The notes: generated from the letters alone by a model not told the origin. A stretch of DNA of 64,000 bases from Polytrichum commune (GCA_950295325.1 OX485803.1:12836001-12900000); one strand, 5' to 3'. Counted from the stretch's first letter, positions 38,741 to 51,639 are shown. Numbers and translations: made by a program.

Positions 38741-39224
38741 TAAGTCAATGATTTGTGTCAAAACAGAACCGGTCTATGTACGTATACTATTTTGTGTAAA
38801 ACCATTTGACAACACAATATTGTAAACCAAATGTCACAGAGGCAGTGCACAATGACATGCCTCCCAAGGCCTACTTTATACTTGGTGCCAGATTGAGGCC
38901 GACACAAACTTTTAAAACTGGTCCAATAGGATTGCTTGGTTTCACCAAATCCAGCATGAGGGCTTTACACTAGGGATTCGTCTGAACACTCATTCATCCC
39001 ATGTGGCGTCCTAGGTGGTATAATTTTGGCGTCAAACCTTTGGACCAATTTGAAAGAATCATGATGAGCTTTTCCTTTCCCCAAACTTTTGAAATGCCTA
39101 GATTGGGCTCATCCATTGGATTATGAACATCTCTACTGTCGGTTCATGGACAGTTAATTCTCTTCACTACACTTTCCCCTCGAGAACATCAAGATGTCGT
39201 TTTTAAAATGCACTAAGTGATCTA

Positions 39225-39507
39225 CCCGTATATATATATATATATATATAGATAGATAGATAGATATAGATATAGATATAGATATATAGATATAGATATA
39301 TAGATATAGATATATATATATAGATAGATAGATATATATATATATATAGATATAGATATATAGATATAGATATATAGATATATAGATATATAGACATATA
39401 GATATATATAGATATATATAGATATATATAGATATAGATAGATATAGATAGATATAGATATATATATATAGATAGATATATAGATATATAGATATAGAGA
39501 TAGGTAA
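39225..39507. repeat. Compound TA/GATA microsatellite
   Basis: About 280 bp made of TA, TAGA and TATAGA units. It produces an artefactual 148-codon isoleucine/tyrosine-rich open frame on the minus strand (39,154-39,600). Confidence 0.95.
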
Positions 39508-40375
39508 TCTATCTTTCAATTTTTTTGTAGTGACACAAATTGGTAAACATCTTGACAATAGTGTGACATGTGCATAGGTTTCAATATAAGGAGGTGACAT
39601 TATTCAACGTGTGACAATACATGTAAAATCCTACATCACTTTGACATAAACCAATTGAGGACTCATAGGGATTTTGTCTATAAGTAGTAAATTGAACCCC
39701 TTAGACATTTAATGATTAATGTCACTTGTGTCTATAACATTATAAGTGGGGAAAACGCGTTTTCTTTTCTTTTCTCAAATACTAATCTTGGCTGGTTGCA
39801 TTGTCACTCCAGAACAAAAATGTGCGATACATAACCTGCATTCAACTTTATCATGAACAACAAGCAAGACAATGAGTCTAATTTGGCTACTTGTCTTAAT
39901 TAGATATCTAAGTTTGAGTGGTGGGTGGTTAGGTTGCAGATCCAAGAACGGACACTAGAAAGACATGCTTTCAAAAGAGATTGGACTACGTGCTCATAAT
40001 TTGTTACCATTCTAGGTTTTGTAGTCAACAAAATCGAGGAGGACCTATATTACGTTCTTATGGCTCACTCTCAGTGGACTTTGATGATCCATGAATATTG
40101 AAATCAACTCCAAAACTCAATGGGATCGATCATGGATTCTTCATACACATATGTGGATGTATATCTCACGAATTCAAACAGTACAAAGTAGCAACAAGAA
40201 AAGAATAACCAAAAATTGCCTATCTACCTATAACAACTTCACCACGAGTGTCACTTCACGACACTCGGCATTCAAGTGTGCTTGTCGACATCTTGGCATT
40301 TGTAAAGTAACTAGAAATATTGATGGATGATTGAATATTCTAACCACATATGCCAATGTGTAAGCAGAGGATGAT

Positions 40376-40745
40376 GGGAGCTAAACAACTCCTAGTTGAA
40401 GATGGATGGATTGGAGTTAGACAACTCCAAATTGACAACATGTGCAATGGGGGTTAAACAACTTTGCATTTAGTGCACTTGAATTAGACCATTCCATATT
40501 GAGAACATGTGCACATGAGTTAGATAGCTCTCAATGACGTGCAGTGGAGTTAGACCACTCTAAAGTTGGAAAGATGAATGCTATTCATTGGAGTTGGACA
40601 ACTCTCAATGAATAGATAGCTCTAGTTGGAATTAGACAGTTCGAACTAGAAGAATGGTTGGATGAACCAAGTTGGAATTATACAGTTCCAACCGGAATAA
40701 AGGATGGATGAATTTATTTGGAATTAGACAGTTCCAACTAGAAGA
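40376..40745. repeat. Degenerate minisatellite of hairpin-forming units
   Basis: About ten units with a palindromic core such as GGAGTTAGACAACTCC or GGAATTAGACAGTTCC, starting near 40,377, 40,413, 40,449, 40,482, 40,515, 40,546, 40,590, 40,630, 40,674 and 40,720. Spacing is 31-46 bp. Each unit can form a 5-6 bp stem around a short AGA-type loop. Later units shift from GAGTT/AACTC to GAATT/AGTTC, keeping the pairing. No coding potential is seen. Confidence 0.8.
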
Positions 40746-41624
40746 ATGAGATTGAGATAAAAGATGGAAGAGGGTTCTAGAAGAACCTAAGATAGAAGAT
40801 TCATAGTAGAACTAAGAGATAGAGCTATGAATAGAATACTTTTATTATATTTGAAAATAGAAAGTAAAAGTAGTGCCTTTGGCATAAGAGGAAGCTCGGG
40901 GGAGGAGAGAGGATTTTATTTGTCTCTCTCCTATGGTCAGGTGGTTGAGCTTAAATCAAGACCTACTTGGTCTAAGATTGTAATTTGACATTCTAAAGAA
41001 AATAAATTGAGTTCTTCAACTCATCGTTTTGATTGATAAGTGTTTAGTGTGAAAGTTGGTGATAAACTTGTGAGAGGTTTGTTACAACACGAGTATGTTC
41101 AACAGTGTTACGAGGCGTACGCCTACCTTACACAATGGTCGACAAGTTGACTAAAAGTGACCTCAAATGACACTCGACACCAATCTTCTCAAGAAAATCT
41201 TCCTCTTGCATACCAAAATGTACACACACGACACTCTTCACTAGTATGCTCAATATCATCTTCCCATTGCACACAAAACTGCAATCTCAAAGTATCCGAA
41301 CGTGCTGTGCTGAATGTCACGATGTAAATAGATTTTTCTCTAAAAAATCACCTATGTTGACGAAACAATTATCACATTGGCAATTAGCACACGTGACACT
41401 TTTATAAACCCCTAAGCATCTAGTTTAGGCTCTTTTCGCAAATAGTGCACTAGCATGGTGCCAACGACCATAAACGGTTACACATAGTGCCACACCCAAC
41501 AACATTCGAAAACACCAAAACTCCACACACACGTCGGATTTCCCCGCTTAGATATCTGAAGGCTCCCGAGAAGCGAGGGTCGGGGGCCATAATGTCCGTG
41601 CCCCGAGGAGTTATTCCTCTATAA

Positions 41625-42018
41625 GAGCATCCTCAGTCGGTCTAGGTAAAGCTCACTGCAAACCAAAACCTATCTTTTGACTGACCTAAAATTAGAAACT
41701 GAAATTACCATCATTAGAAGCACACCTAAATAAACGTGAGATATTTCTCAAGAAAAAAGAATTGTAAAAATTTGACGTAGGTGAAATCCCTCATTGAAAA
41801 CACCACATTTTCAAAATTTAGAGGGAGTGCACCAAATCTTGCTTTAAAATGGAAAGATCCTCCCACACTCCCTCCAAATTTTTGACATTTAGAGGGAGTG
41901 TGGGAGGATCTGTCCATTTTAAGCAAGATTTGGTGCACTCCCTCTAAATTTTGAGCAATTTTAAGCAAGATAGGTCTTGGTTTGCAGTGAGCTTTACCTA
42001 GACCGACTGAGGATGCTC
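41625..42018. mobile_element. Tourist-like MITE, family H
   Basis: A 394 bp element with terminal inverted repeats of about 40 bp beginning GAGCATCCTCAGTCGGTCTA and a perfect TAA duplication (41,622-41,624 and 42,019-42,021). The interior is a second palindrome (AGAGGGAGTGCACCAAATCT against its complement near 41,925-41,950). The GAGCATC terminus is common in plant PIF/Harbinger MITEs. It lies about 1 kb upstream of aconitase. Confidence 0.92.
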
Positions 42019-42404
42019 TAAGCAGCCTCCCTCGAGACACAGCATAAGCTTACATACATACATACATACAATTGCACATAAGTTAAAGAGGCTGAGAACC
42101 TGGCCCCTTGATCCTTGAAATCCACACACTCCTCATTATTATTAACTTATTGGCCCCAACGCCTAAATGGCCTCTCCGAGCAACATTCATTACACCCGCC
42201 GAGTCCCCCCTAGCCACCACCTGTCCCCTGTCCGCTCCCTAGAGCTGGCCGCCCCCACACGCCTGGCCTCCACCTGGTAGGTATGTAGGGGTCCAGGTAA
42301 GTATTTAGGAGGGTCCAGGTAGGTTTGTAGGGTGGTCCCGAAGCCACGTGCGACAGCGGCGCCACAAGAGAAAACGGAGACAGGCCCGGGAGCAGGAGCA
42401 GCTT

Positions 42405-42407
<3 letters not shown>

Positions 42408-42443
<36 letters not shown>
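42408..42443. repeat. GA microsatellite upstream of aconitase
   Basis: About 18 GA units in the promoter-proximal region. GA repeats near plant promoters can bind BBR/BPC-type GAGA factors; that role here is inference. Confidence 0.85.
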
Positions 42444-42449
<6 letters not shown>

Positions 42450-42659
42450 GGTCGGGGAGAGAAGAGAGAAGAGAAGAGGGAGGCCGACACATCGGAATCT
42501 GGCGTTGCGGGAACATTTTGTTTCATTTTATTTTCTGTTTCTTGCGTCGGGCCAGTACCCGCTGGAGGCAGGCAGGGGGAGTGGTGGTGGTGGTTGGGGG
42601 GGGGGCTACTAACATATAGGTGTAGATGGCATAACGGGGTGTTTGCGGCATTCTCTTTT

Positions 42660-42680
42660 TCTTTCTCGATAAAAAGGCTG
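42660..42680 (+). promoter_or_regulatory. TATA-like element of the aconitase gene
   Basis: The sequence TCTCGATAAAAAGGCTGG places an AT-rich GATAAAAAG motif about 310 bp before the first ATG. It sits just upstream of a CT-rich stretch (ACTCCTCTCTATTAAG) that could hold the transcription start. The position is plausible but unproven. Confidence 0.35.
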
Positions 42681-42985
42681 GAGTATACTCCTCTCTATTA
42701 AGATCATTCCGAGATTCAAGAAACGGTGCCGCGGTGGTGAGGTGATGAGCGCCTACGCTTGTTGTTGCGCTTCCGTATGTGCCTCGTCATCACCGTCAGG
42801 TGCACGCGGCTATTCCGGGCCGATTCACGCGACGGGGCAGTAGAGTAGTACGACAGGGTCTGTTAAAGCGTTAGTTTTAAGGTTTATTACTATTTTGTTG
42901 GTTGAGGAAGGGGCCCCGAGGAGCGGAGGGAGGAGCGTGTTGCGCTGCTTGAGGCTGTTTTGCAGCCTGTAAGCTTTGAAGCAGA

Positions 42986-45900
42986 ATGCACATTCTCACG
43001 GCATCGCATGTCATCCGTGCTGCGCGATCTCCTAGCTTAAGGCAAGCGGCCCCTTCTGCCGCTGCCACTGCTACTGCTGTACTTACATCGACGACGGCGG
43101 CGGCGACGACGACCACCACCACGGTCCTGCTGCGCACTTTTGGTTCGCGGGCCTGTGCTGCGGCGCCAGCGTTTGGCACCACAGCCGGCTTGACGCGCCC
43201 TGGAATATCCTCGCTACTGAGGGAAATCAGTGCGCGTTCCTCTTCGCAATCCAAAGCCGCAGTGGAATTGAGTTCCACTCGGGTGTTTCGAGGCTTGGCT
43301 GCTGCCAGTGCCCCTTTGGATAACAAGGGGCCAGGGGTTTCGGGTTCCACCGGATCCAAACGCCGGATCGTGTACCCGGCTGCTGCTTCTGCTAGTCTGT
43401 TACCTGTTGGCGCAAGAATGGCGTCCTCTCAGGGTACTATACTCTTCCGATCTCCCCCCTGGACATTGTTTGAGCGGACATTGACATTACCAGGGAGCAG
43501 GCAATGGCAGGGTTTGTGCGTCGACGTGATAGTGCTTGGTCTGGATCGCTAGTTTTCCCAGGCTTACCTAGTTTACCCATTTAGTTGTAAACAGATGTTT
43601 TTTTTTCAAAAACTAATGTGGTGTCTAGTTGAGATGCTTGCTGGTGCCTACTTTCAACGATGTGGCGATTTATGTGTCTGGTGATTGTTTATGGTCTTTT
43701 GGAAGCCTGGATTGTTCGCTGACGAGTCTTTCGTGTCCATGGCAGCATCCGAGAATCCTTTCTCGAACCTTGTCACCGATTTGCCGAAGCCAGAGGGAGG
43801 TAGTTATGGAAAATACTACAGCCTCACGAAATTGAATGATCCCAGACTTGGTGAGTGGGAAGCTCCTTCTATTCAGTAAAACGATAATGCACTTGGAAAG
43901 AAAATTGGTCGGGAAGAACTTCGCTAATGGGATCGACTTCCTCTTTAGGTTGCCACTTGTTTCTTCTAACTACTTGGGACATTGGAAAGTAGAGAACTGG
44001 GAGGTGGTTAACTAGGTTCGCACCTAAATGAGTCAGGGTGATTTTTATGTTGTAAAAAAGGAGTGTTATGGAGTATATATTGGATCCTTGGTTTCCATTC
44101 TGTGGCTTGGGCGCTGAATTGCTTGCTTGTTTGCCTGGCATTATAGATTCGTTGCCCTACTCCATTAGGTATTTGTTGGAGGCCGCAATCCGCAACTGTG
44201 ATGGTTTCCAGGTCAATAAAGAAGACGTGGAAAAGATCTTGGACTGGGTGAAGACATCTCCCAAACAAGTCGAAATTCCTTTCAAGCCTGCTCGAGTCAT
44301 TTTACAGGTAATTTGGTTTCATCTTTCCCTCATACTATTGCATGAGTAGTTCTTGGAATATGTGGTTGACTGTTCTGTAGTTGATCTCCTCTCGTGCATT
44401 TTGGTTGTTGGAATTGATTCAAATCAGAAACTCGTGACAGTATTAGATCTTCCTCCTACCGGACTTCGTATGGGTTGCAGGACTTCACTGGAGTACCTGC
44501 AGTGGTTGATCTGGCTGCTATGCGTGATGCCATCACACGCCTGGGAGGCGACCCAGAGAAGATCAATCCCTTGGTAAGTTGAGAGTTTGATTTTGACATT
44601 GTACTAACTTCGTCAATGAGGGTTCTCCTCGGGCAGTACTGCAGAGGGTTTAGGCTAGATGTGTACTGGTTATTTCAACTTGCAGTTTTACTTTTGTGCC
44701 AATTACAGGAGTGGTTTTGGAGGTTGTGTTGTATGGAAGGATTGAAAATATTCATTCCCTTAACCGTTCAACCGGGCTAAAAAGATTGTGTTTTTTTTGT
44801 CAACAGGTGCCTGTGGACTTGGTCATTGATCATTCTGTGCAGGTTGATGTTGCACGTGCTGCCAATGCACTCCAGGCTAACATGGAACTGGAGTTCAGTC
44901 GTAACAAGGAACGATTTGCTTTCTTGAAGTGGGGAGCTAAAGCTTTTAAGAACATGCTTGTGGTTCCACCTGGCTCTGGGATTGTTCACCAGGTTAGTGC
45001 GTTTGTTTTATGTTTTACAATTAATAATGTATGAATCATCAAGTGCATATTGCCTGAAGTGTCGTTGTTGAGCTGATTTGATTCCTTTCAATTGTAACTT
45101 TCAGGTGAACTTGGAATATCTGGCTCGTGTGGTGTTCAATACCGACGGTGTTCTTTACCCTGACACATTGGTGGGAACGGATTCACACACAACTATGATC
45201 GATGGGCTTGGTGTTGCAGGTTGGGGAGTTGGTGGCATTGAAGCTGAGGCAGCCATGCTTGGGCAAGTAAGCATTGCTCAGAAATTACTAGGGTTGCTTG
45301 GTCTATCTGGCCACCATTATTGCAGCAATTTAGAAGATAGCATGCAGGTTTGACATTGTTTCTCTTGCTGTCTTGCAGCCTATGAGTATGGTACTCCCTG
45401 GTGTTGTGGGGTTCAAGCTGACTGGCAAACTACGCACAGGAGTTACAGCCACGGATCTAGTGTTGACAGTCACACAGATACTGAGGAAGTTTGGTGTGGT
45501 TGGGAAGTTTGTCGAATTCTATGGTAAGCACGGGTTCAAATGTTCCTCACCAGATTCACTTGCTACTGCTATTTTGCAGCACCTTGAAATTGACCTCATG
45601 TTTATGGCTTGTGTATTTACATGAATCTGTGGTGACCCTTGTCTAGGAAAGGGTATGTCGGAACTGACCCTAGCTGATCGGGCCACGATTGCAAATATGT
45701 CTCCGGAGTATGGTGCAACTATGGGATTCTTCCCTGTTGATCGAGTGACACTGCAATACCTGAGGATGACTGGTCGGGATGAGAAGAGGGTAAATATCCG
45801 CAGTTAACAAGTTCACTCTTTCGAAGTTTGTGTAGCTTTGTGAATGCTGTGTATCATCTGGTTTAAAACTGGTATCTGGAGCGTTTTAATAGGCCTATCT

Positions 45901-48900
45901 GGTTTCATCTGGTGGTTGGACAGAAGAGTAAGTTCTGATCAGAGTCGTTTTGAGCAGGTTGAAGAAATTGAGGCTTATTTGCGGGCAAACAACTTGTTCA
46001 TTGATCATGATGTGGTAGGTTATATAAACTTTTGTACGATCCTCTGGAATCGTCATTGCTGTATTGTATTCTGAGGACCCTGTTCACTTTAGTTGCCAGA
46101 TGTTCAGTAACAAGGTAGTTAGCTGGTTTCTAAACATATGCTGGGTCTAGATTTTGTGGTCTAGAAGCTATTAGCATGATCATCATGGTTGAGATTTCGT
46201 GGTCTTTATGCAACAGCCTCAGAAGGATAACACATATTCTTCATACCTGGAGTTGGACCTTGACACGGTGGAGCCATGCATCTCTGGACCCAAGAGGTTA
46301 GTGTTATCAATTGCAGTTGTATTGGACATGACAACATACCAGTCTGTGAGTTTAGGTCTAGTGTTCTATAGGGGTAATATTTTTATGCATAACTACCTTT
46401 TGCAAATTGTTTTGTGAGCTTGTTGGGAACTGGTTATGAGAGAATTGTCTTTCCACTGGTGTGAACTGACTTGTTCACATTGGGGTGCAGACCACATGAC
46501 CGAGTGACGCTGAAGGACATGAAGGTTGATTGGCAGTCTTGTTTGGATAACAAGGTTGGCTTCAAGGTAAGGATTTCAAGCTGGAGGCTATCTTGCTATG
46601 AAAAATTATTGATGTATTGGCTCATGGACGATGGAAGTATCAGACAACTGACAATTCTGTGGTTTGGTTTTTTCTAGGGCTTTGCTATTCCTAAGGATCA
46701 ACAAGACAAAGTTGCCAAATTCACGTTTGAAGGTCAGCCTGCAGAACTGAAACATGGCAGCGTTGTCATTGCTGCCATCACAAGTTGCACCAACACGTCC
46801 AACCCAAGTGTCATGCTTGGTGCAGGATTGGTTGCCAAAAAAGCAACTGAACTTGGATTAAAGGTTTGTTGATTTTCTTGTATTGTTATGGAAATATTGG
46901 AAGATTTCATTGGAAAAGCTTATAGTAGATTTTGACTTTTTTAATGATACCATTGAGAAGATTGGTGACTCCTATCTCTCATCAGAAGATATTAGCATGG
47001 CTGTGATTTTTCAACTCCCTGTATCTGTAATAGTAGCCGTCTGTTCAAAACCTCTTAAAATTGTCTTGCTGGTTTGACAGGTGAAACCTTGGGTCAAGAC
47101 TAGCCTTGCACCTGGATCAGGTGTTGTCACGAAATATCTTCTTGAAAGGTGCATTATACGACTGCAGTGTTCCCTGTGGTTTCACTTGCATGAAAAACTT
47201 GCTAAGCTACTTCTTTGCATTCGTAGGTGGACCACTGGAAATTTCTTCACAATCACATATCATGGCCTTACCTACCCAACATCATGGAATGCATTCATTC
47301 TTGTTTTGATGTCAGCATTATCAATATTGACCTTGAAAATTGGTTTGGCATGGCAGTGGCTTGAACAAGTATCTTGATCAGCAAGGCTTCAGTTTGGTTG
47401 GATATGGTTGCACAACCTGCATTGGAAACTCGGGCGAACTTCATGAAGCTGTTTCTGAGGCTATTGCAGCAAACGGTAGCTCCCATCGATAGCTTGCTTG
47501 TAATGGCTAATGTAATGAATATAGGAGGGAATTGTGTCGAGAAATAATGCTTGGAGGATGCAGATATATATATATATATATAGATGTGTGTGTCTGTGTG
47601 TGTGTCTGTGTATTTATTTGCTGATGCAGGATCTAGTTTGTATTTGAAAGTGCTCCGACCCTGAGGAAATGGGCTCCCATCATACTGCTCACTAAGTGAA
47701 AGTGCTATTGTGAATATGTGCAGATGTCATTGCCTCTGCTGTTCTCTCTGGCAACCGGAACTTTGAGGGTCGTGTCCATCCTTTGACTCGTGCCAACTAC
47801 CTTGCTTCACCACCTTTGGTGGTAGCATATGCTTTTGCTGGAACGGTATGAATTACACAGTTACTTCTGTGCATGTTTGATGTCAAATCCTTAATCATCA
47901 GATGAGCACTTGCCATTATGGGTTTCTTTCTAATTGGTGGTTTCGTTTGCAGGTGAACATTGACTTCGAGAAGGAGCCAATTGGAGTTGGCAAGGATGGA
48001 CAGAATGTCTTCTTGAGAGACATTTGGCCTACTAATGATGAAGTTGCCGCTGTAAGACATCATGACTGCTTTTTCATCAGTGATCTAGACTCCCTTTCCC
48101 ATGTTATTGTTCAATAATCACAGAACCTGCAACTGCTTTGGATTGACACATGGGCTATTGTGTAGGTGGTTGAACAAGCAGTGCTGCCAGAGATGTTCAA
48201 GTCTACATACAAGCATATTACAGAAGGCAATGACATGTGGAACAAATTGGAGGCTCCAGAGGGTGCTCAGTATGCCTGGGATCCTAAGTCTACCTATGTT
48301 CATAACCCTCCCTTCTTCAAGACCATGACCAAGGATCCTCCAGGTGTGCGCAGTGTTAAGGATGCATTTTGCCTACTGAAATTCGGAGATAGTATTACAA
48401 CCGATCATATCTCACCAGCTGGCAACATCAGTAAAGACAGTCCTGCTGCAAAATATTTGATGGAACGTGGGGTTGATAGGAAGGATTTCAACTCCTATGG
48501 TAGTAGGCGTGGTAATGATGAAATCATGGCAAGGGGGACGTTTGCCAACATTCGCATTGTGAACAAGTTTTTGGAAGGTGAGGTTGGACCAAAGACATTG
48601 CATGTGCCAACAAAGGAGAAGGGTTTCATCTACGACATTGCCACCGTAAGACCTCCATTAAGACCTGATTCTGTCGACTCCATAAGGTGATTGCATGCAT
48701 TCTGTTCGATGCGAGATGTAGACAGCTTGACTAATTTCAAGATCTTGATGGAACTTGTTTACTGCAGAAATACAGGAATGAAGGCCACGACATGATAATT
48801 CTTGCGGGAGCAGAATATGGAAGTGGAAGTTCTCGAGATTGGGCTGCTAAAGGCCCATACTTGCAGGTAATAGAAGGTTGAAAGTTAGATAAGGTTCCTT

Positions 48901-49348
48901 GAAAATATGTTTAGATTTGACAGGTTTGCAGGAAGAAGCTTGTCTATGTTTATCTGCCTTCCTAATACTAGTGATGTGTTCCTGTGCTATTTTGTCTTGT
49001 GGAATCACTGGCCTGATGTGACCAGCTGTGTTTGTGCAGGGCGTGAAAGCTGTGATTGCAAAGAGCTTTGAGCGCATCCATCGTAGTAACCTTGTTGGTA
49101 TGGGACTTATCCCTCTCTGCTTCAAGGAAGGTGAAGATGCTGAGAGCTTGGGTTTAACTGGTTTTGAGAGGTTCAGCATCGAGATGCCAGATCCCAAGGA
49201 CATCAAGCCCGGCATGGACATTGTGGTGAAGACTGATGGCAACAAGGAATTCACCTGTGTTCTTCGGTTTGATACACAGGTGGAGTTGACTTACTTCTTA
49301 CACGGAGGTATCCTCCAGTACGTACTTCGCCAGCTGCTACACAAGTAG
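42986..49348 (+). CDS. ACO: Aconitate hydratase (aconitase), organelle-targeted
   Basis: Aconitase converts citrate to isocitrate through cis-aconitate in the TCA and glyoxylate cycles, using a 4Fe-4S cluster. Nineteen exons join in frame to about 1,045 residues: 42986-43433, 43746-43850, 44147-44307, 44481-44573, 44807-44992, 45105-45266, 45379-45523, 45647-45789, 45958-46014, 46217-46296, 46491-46566, 46678-46863, 47081-47148, 47357-47475, 47724-47845, 47953-48051, 48166-48645, 48768-48866 and 49040-49348. Cluster ligands are Cys589 ([12 protein letters not shown]) and Cys655/Cys658 ([12 protein letters not shown]). Other signatures are VVGTD-type [42 protein letters not shown] and [12 protein letters not shown]. 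Residues 1-145 are Ala/Ser/Thr/Arg-rich with few acidic residues, fitting a mitochondrial presequence longer than usual. The conserved body starts at ASENPF, as in plant ACO proteins. All introns are GT-AG. Confidence 0.97.
43691..43745 (+). promoter_or_regulatory. Possible alternative, non-targeted start of aconitase inside intron 1
   Basis: Two ATGs in intron 1 (43,691 and 43,739) are in frame with exon 2 through the acceptor. The second reads MAASENPF, the typical N-terminus of cytosolic plant aconitase. A transcript starting inside intron 1 would drop the 145-residue targeting leader. Exon 1 also holds an in-frame internal ATG (MASSQ, 43,418) that could serve the same end by leaky scanning. 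The frame is seen; its use is inferred. Confidence 0.45.
47564..47612. repeat. TA and TG microsatellites in aconitase intron 14
   Basis: About nine TA units followed by interrupted TG units between exons 14 and 15. Confidence 0.9.
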
Positions 49349-51003
49349 ATCTGTTGTGCCTGACTCAGCAAATTGTCTGACAATATGTGCTTCATCCGCT
49401 ACAGCGACACAAGTAGATCTTTGTCTGTGGCATGGCAGTTGTCACAAACATGCTCTCGTTCTTCTTGGACAAGAAGCAGGGTAATAACAGATGAAAAAGA
49501 GGGTCATCGCGACGATCCTTTAAAATATAGAGCACACCCCTCTTTTGCACCTAAATCTCTGGGTCTGTCTGGGTATGTCCAGATGTTTTCAAGCCCCACT
49601 TCATACAATCAATCATGTTCGAAGGCATCAGAGGATCTCTATACAACACTATCAATACATGTGGTGAGCGTACTTTGGAATGTGTCCTTAGCCGATTTGC
49701 ATGTTTGTCATCTTACTCGAGCATGAGGTGCTGGATCTCTTCACAACATGGTCAAAGAAAAGAAGTGTAGCAGAAAGTTTTCTGGGGATATTTCATCTGT
49801 GTCTTATTCGGATAGAAGTCATTTGGCCTAAAGATAGTAGGGTTGATCTCACTTTCTGATGATGGTATGTGGAAGGTGATTTGCAAATCCAAATAAGGTA
49901 GATGACTCTAGAAGCGACACTCTAAACTTCGGCGAAGTTAAATAGCTTGGAAAGTTTTCAATTGTGTTACATAGATTAGCAATTCTATACCTAGTCTACA
50001 CTTTTGTTTTCAAGAATATTAACTTCAAGAATCCAACGTACAAGAATTCGTCTCAAGAAATGTGCCTCATGCTTTCTCCCCGCGGGGTGGGGGGTTGGTC
50101 AATTCTTATTAGGTGGCTAGGTGAGAATCACCACAAAATTAGCCTTATTGTGGGTGAGGGTTTTCTTTATAATAAACGTCTTGTCCCCGTTTTGTAGATC
50201 CCTTCTTGCACTGCCTTGTTGCACATCACTTTTAACAATGACCCAATTACATCGTTGCACTCACTTATTGACAACTTTAGGATGAGAAATAAGAGTCATC
50301 AAAAGAAAGATGTTACTTTAAGGCACAACTATCTTACAACCAAGTGTTTGTAGGCATTTGCCTAATTTATTGATCACATGTTTTTTTGGTGTCCATTCTT
50401 AGTTCCACATGCAACTACATACCACATAGCATAGGTGTCGAGATAATTTGCTATGTTCAATTTATGTGGCCCTATTGTGTCACTTAAAACTTCAAGAGAC
50501 AATTGTTCCATCAAATGAGGAATTGCCTCATCCGGTTAGCAAATGTAAATTATGTAGACTATCATTTTAAGTTTCAAAATCTGAGTGAAAGTGCGCAATA
50601 TGCAACAAGTTGAATGGGAAAATCTCTTTCTTTTAACATCCCGATTCTTTTTCTGCAATAATGACTATACTTTGAGCATAAAATTTGATCTCATTCCATC
50701 AAGTGTCTTATTTTTTGTGTCAGTCCCTAGTGACAAGCCTCACCACATACCACACACACAAATGGAGGTTTCCAATCAAGATGAGTGACCACACACTTTA
50801 ACTGGCAACAAACACATGTATGCTAACAATGCAAGAGGGTGCCAAATATGAATCTAGTGTAAATTCACAACATGCATATGATATCATTCTCTTTATCAAA
50901 TGAGAACACCAACATTTTGATTTATGGAGTGCACTTTCGTCAAAGACAAAAGCCTCACTTTCCATGCATCCCACATGCATCAACTTATGCTAGCACACAT
51001 TTA
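49349..51003. other. Aconitase 3' flank and intergenic DNA
   Basis: The first few hundred bases are likely 3' untranslated sequence of aconitase; an open frame at 49,373-49,726 in this interval is not recognisable. No further gene was supported up to the MITE at 51.0 kb. Confidence 0.45.
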
Positions 51004-51572
51004 TACTATGGCCGAAGGTCGAGAGGCCGCCGATTTCCACAAATCAGATTGCAAGAAACCAAGAATTCAGCCTCTCGACCCTTCACAATAGAGGCCAAAG
51101 TCCAAAGGCCGTTGCTCTCCAAAATGCCTACATGACAATACTTTTTAACTAAGGCGAAGGACTCTCAAAGGAAGTTTGGATACGACAAGAATGGAAACCC
51201 AAATTATGGTCGAGAGGCCGTCGACTTTTTCCATAAAAAAAATATAAAAACTGACAAGATCTTGGTTGTTAGATTGGAGGGGTTGTTTTGGGCAGGGAAT
51301 AAAGTGGGATGCTCCTCCTTCCTTTGGGCTTTGGGCTTGCCCTTTGGAGGCTTCACACTATGGCCGTCCAAGTCGAGAGGCCATGGGAGTTCATGGCCAA
51401 AGGTTTTGACTTTGGGCTTGGCCTTTGGAGACTTCACACTATGGCTGGCTGAAGGCTCCAATTCCTTTATTTTATTAGCTATTTTTAGCTCATTTCTTTG
51501 GACTCTGAACAAAGTTTGGCCATTCAATCCCACGGCCTCTCGACTTGGACAGCCATAGTGTGAAGTGGCCCT
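51004..51572. mobile_element. PIF/Harbinger-like MITE, family A (copy 2, long form)
   Basis: Starts near ACTATGGCCGAAGGTCGAGA with an eroded outer terminus and ends AGTGTGAAGTGGCCCTAA. The interior carries a tandem duplication of about 85 bp around TTTGGAGGCTTCACACTATG and TTTGGAGACTTCACACTATG, shared with the 60.1 kb copy and absent at 24.2 kb. No coding capacity. Confidence 0.85.
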
Positions 51573-51639
51573 AAATATCGCAGTCCGTGTCATTTGGTAT
51601 CTATTGTCACTTGCGGTAGGTTTTCTCATGACAATTCTC

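Noticed and set aside
38868-38990. Fragment resembling MITE family C termini (TACTTTATACTTGGTG)
   Set aside because: No matching opposite end; too short and diverged to call.
39154-39600. 148-codon Ile/Tyr/Ser-rich frame
   Set aside because: Produced entirely by the TA/GATA microsatellite.
42877-43359. 160-codon minus-strand frame opposite aconitase exon 1
   Set aside because: Alanine/valine-rich antisense of the GC-rich targeting leader; the plus-strand reading is supported by splicing into aconitase.
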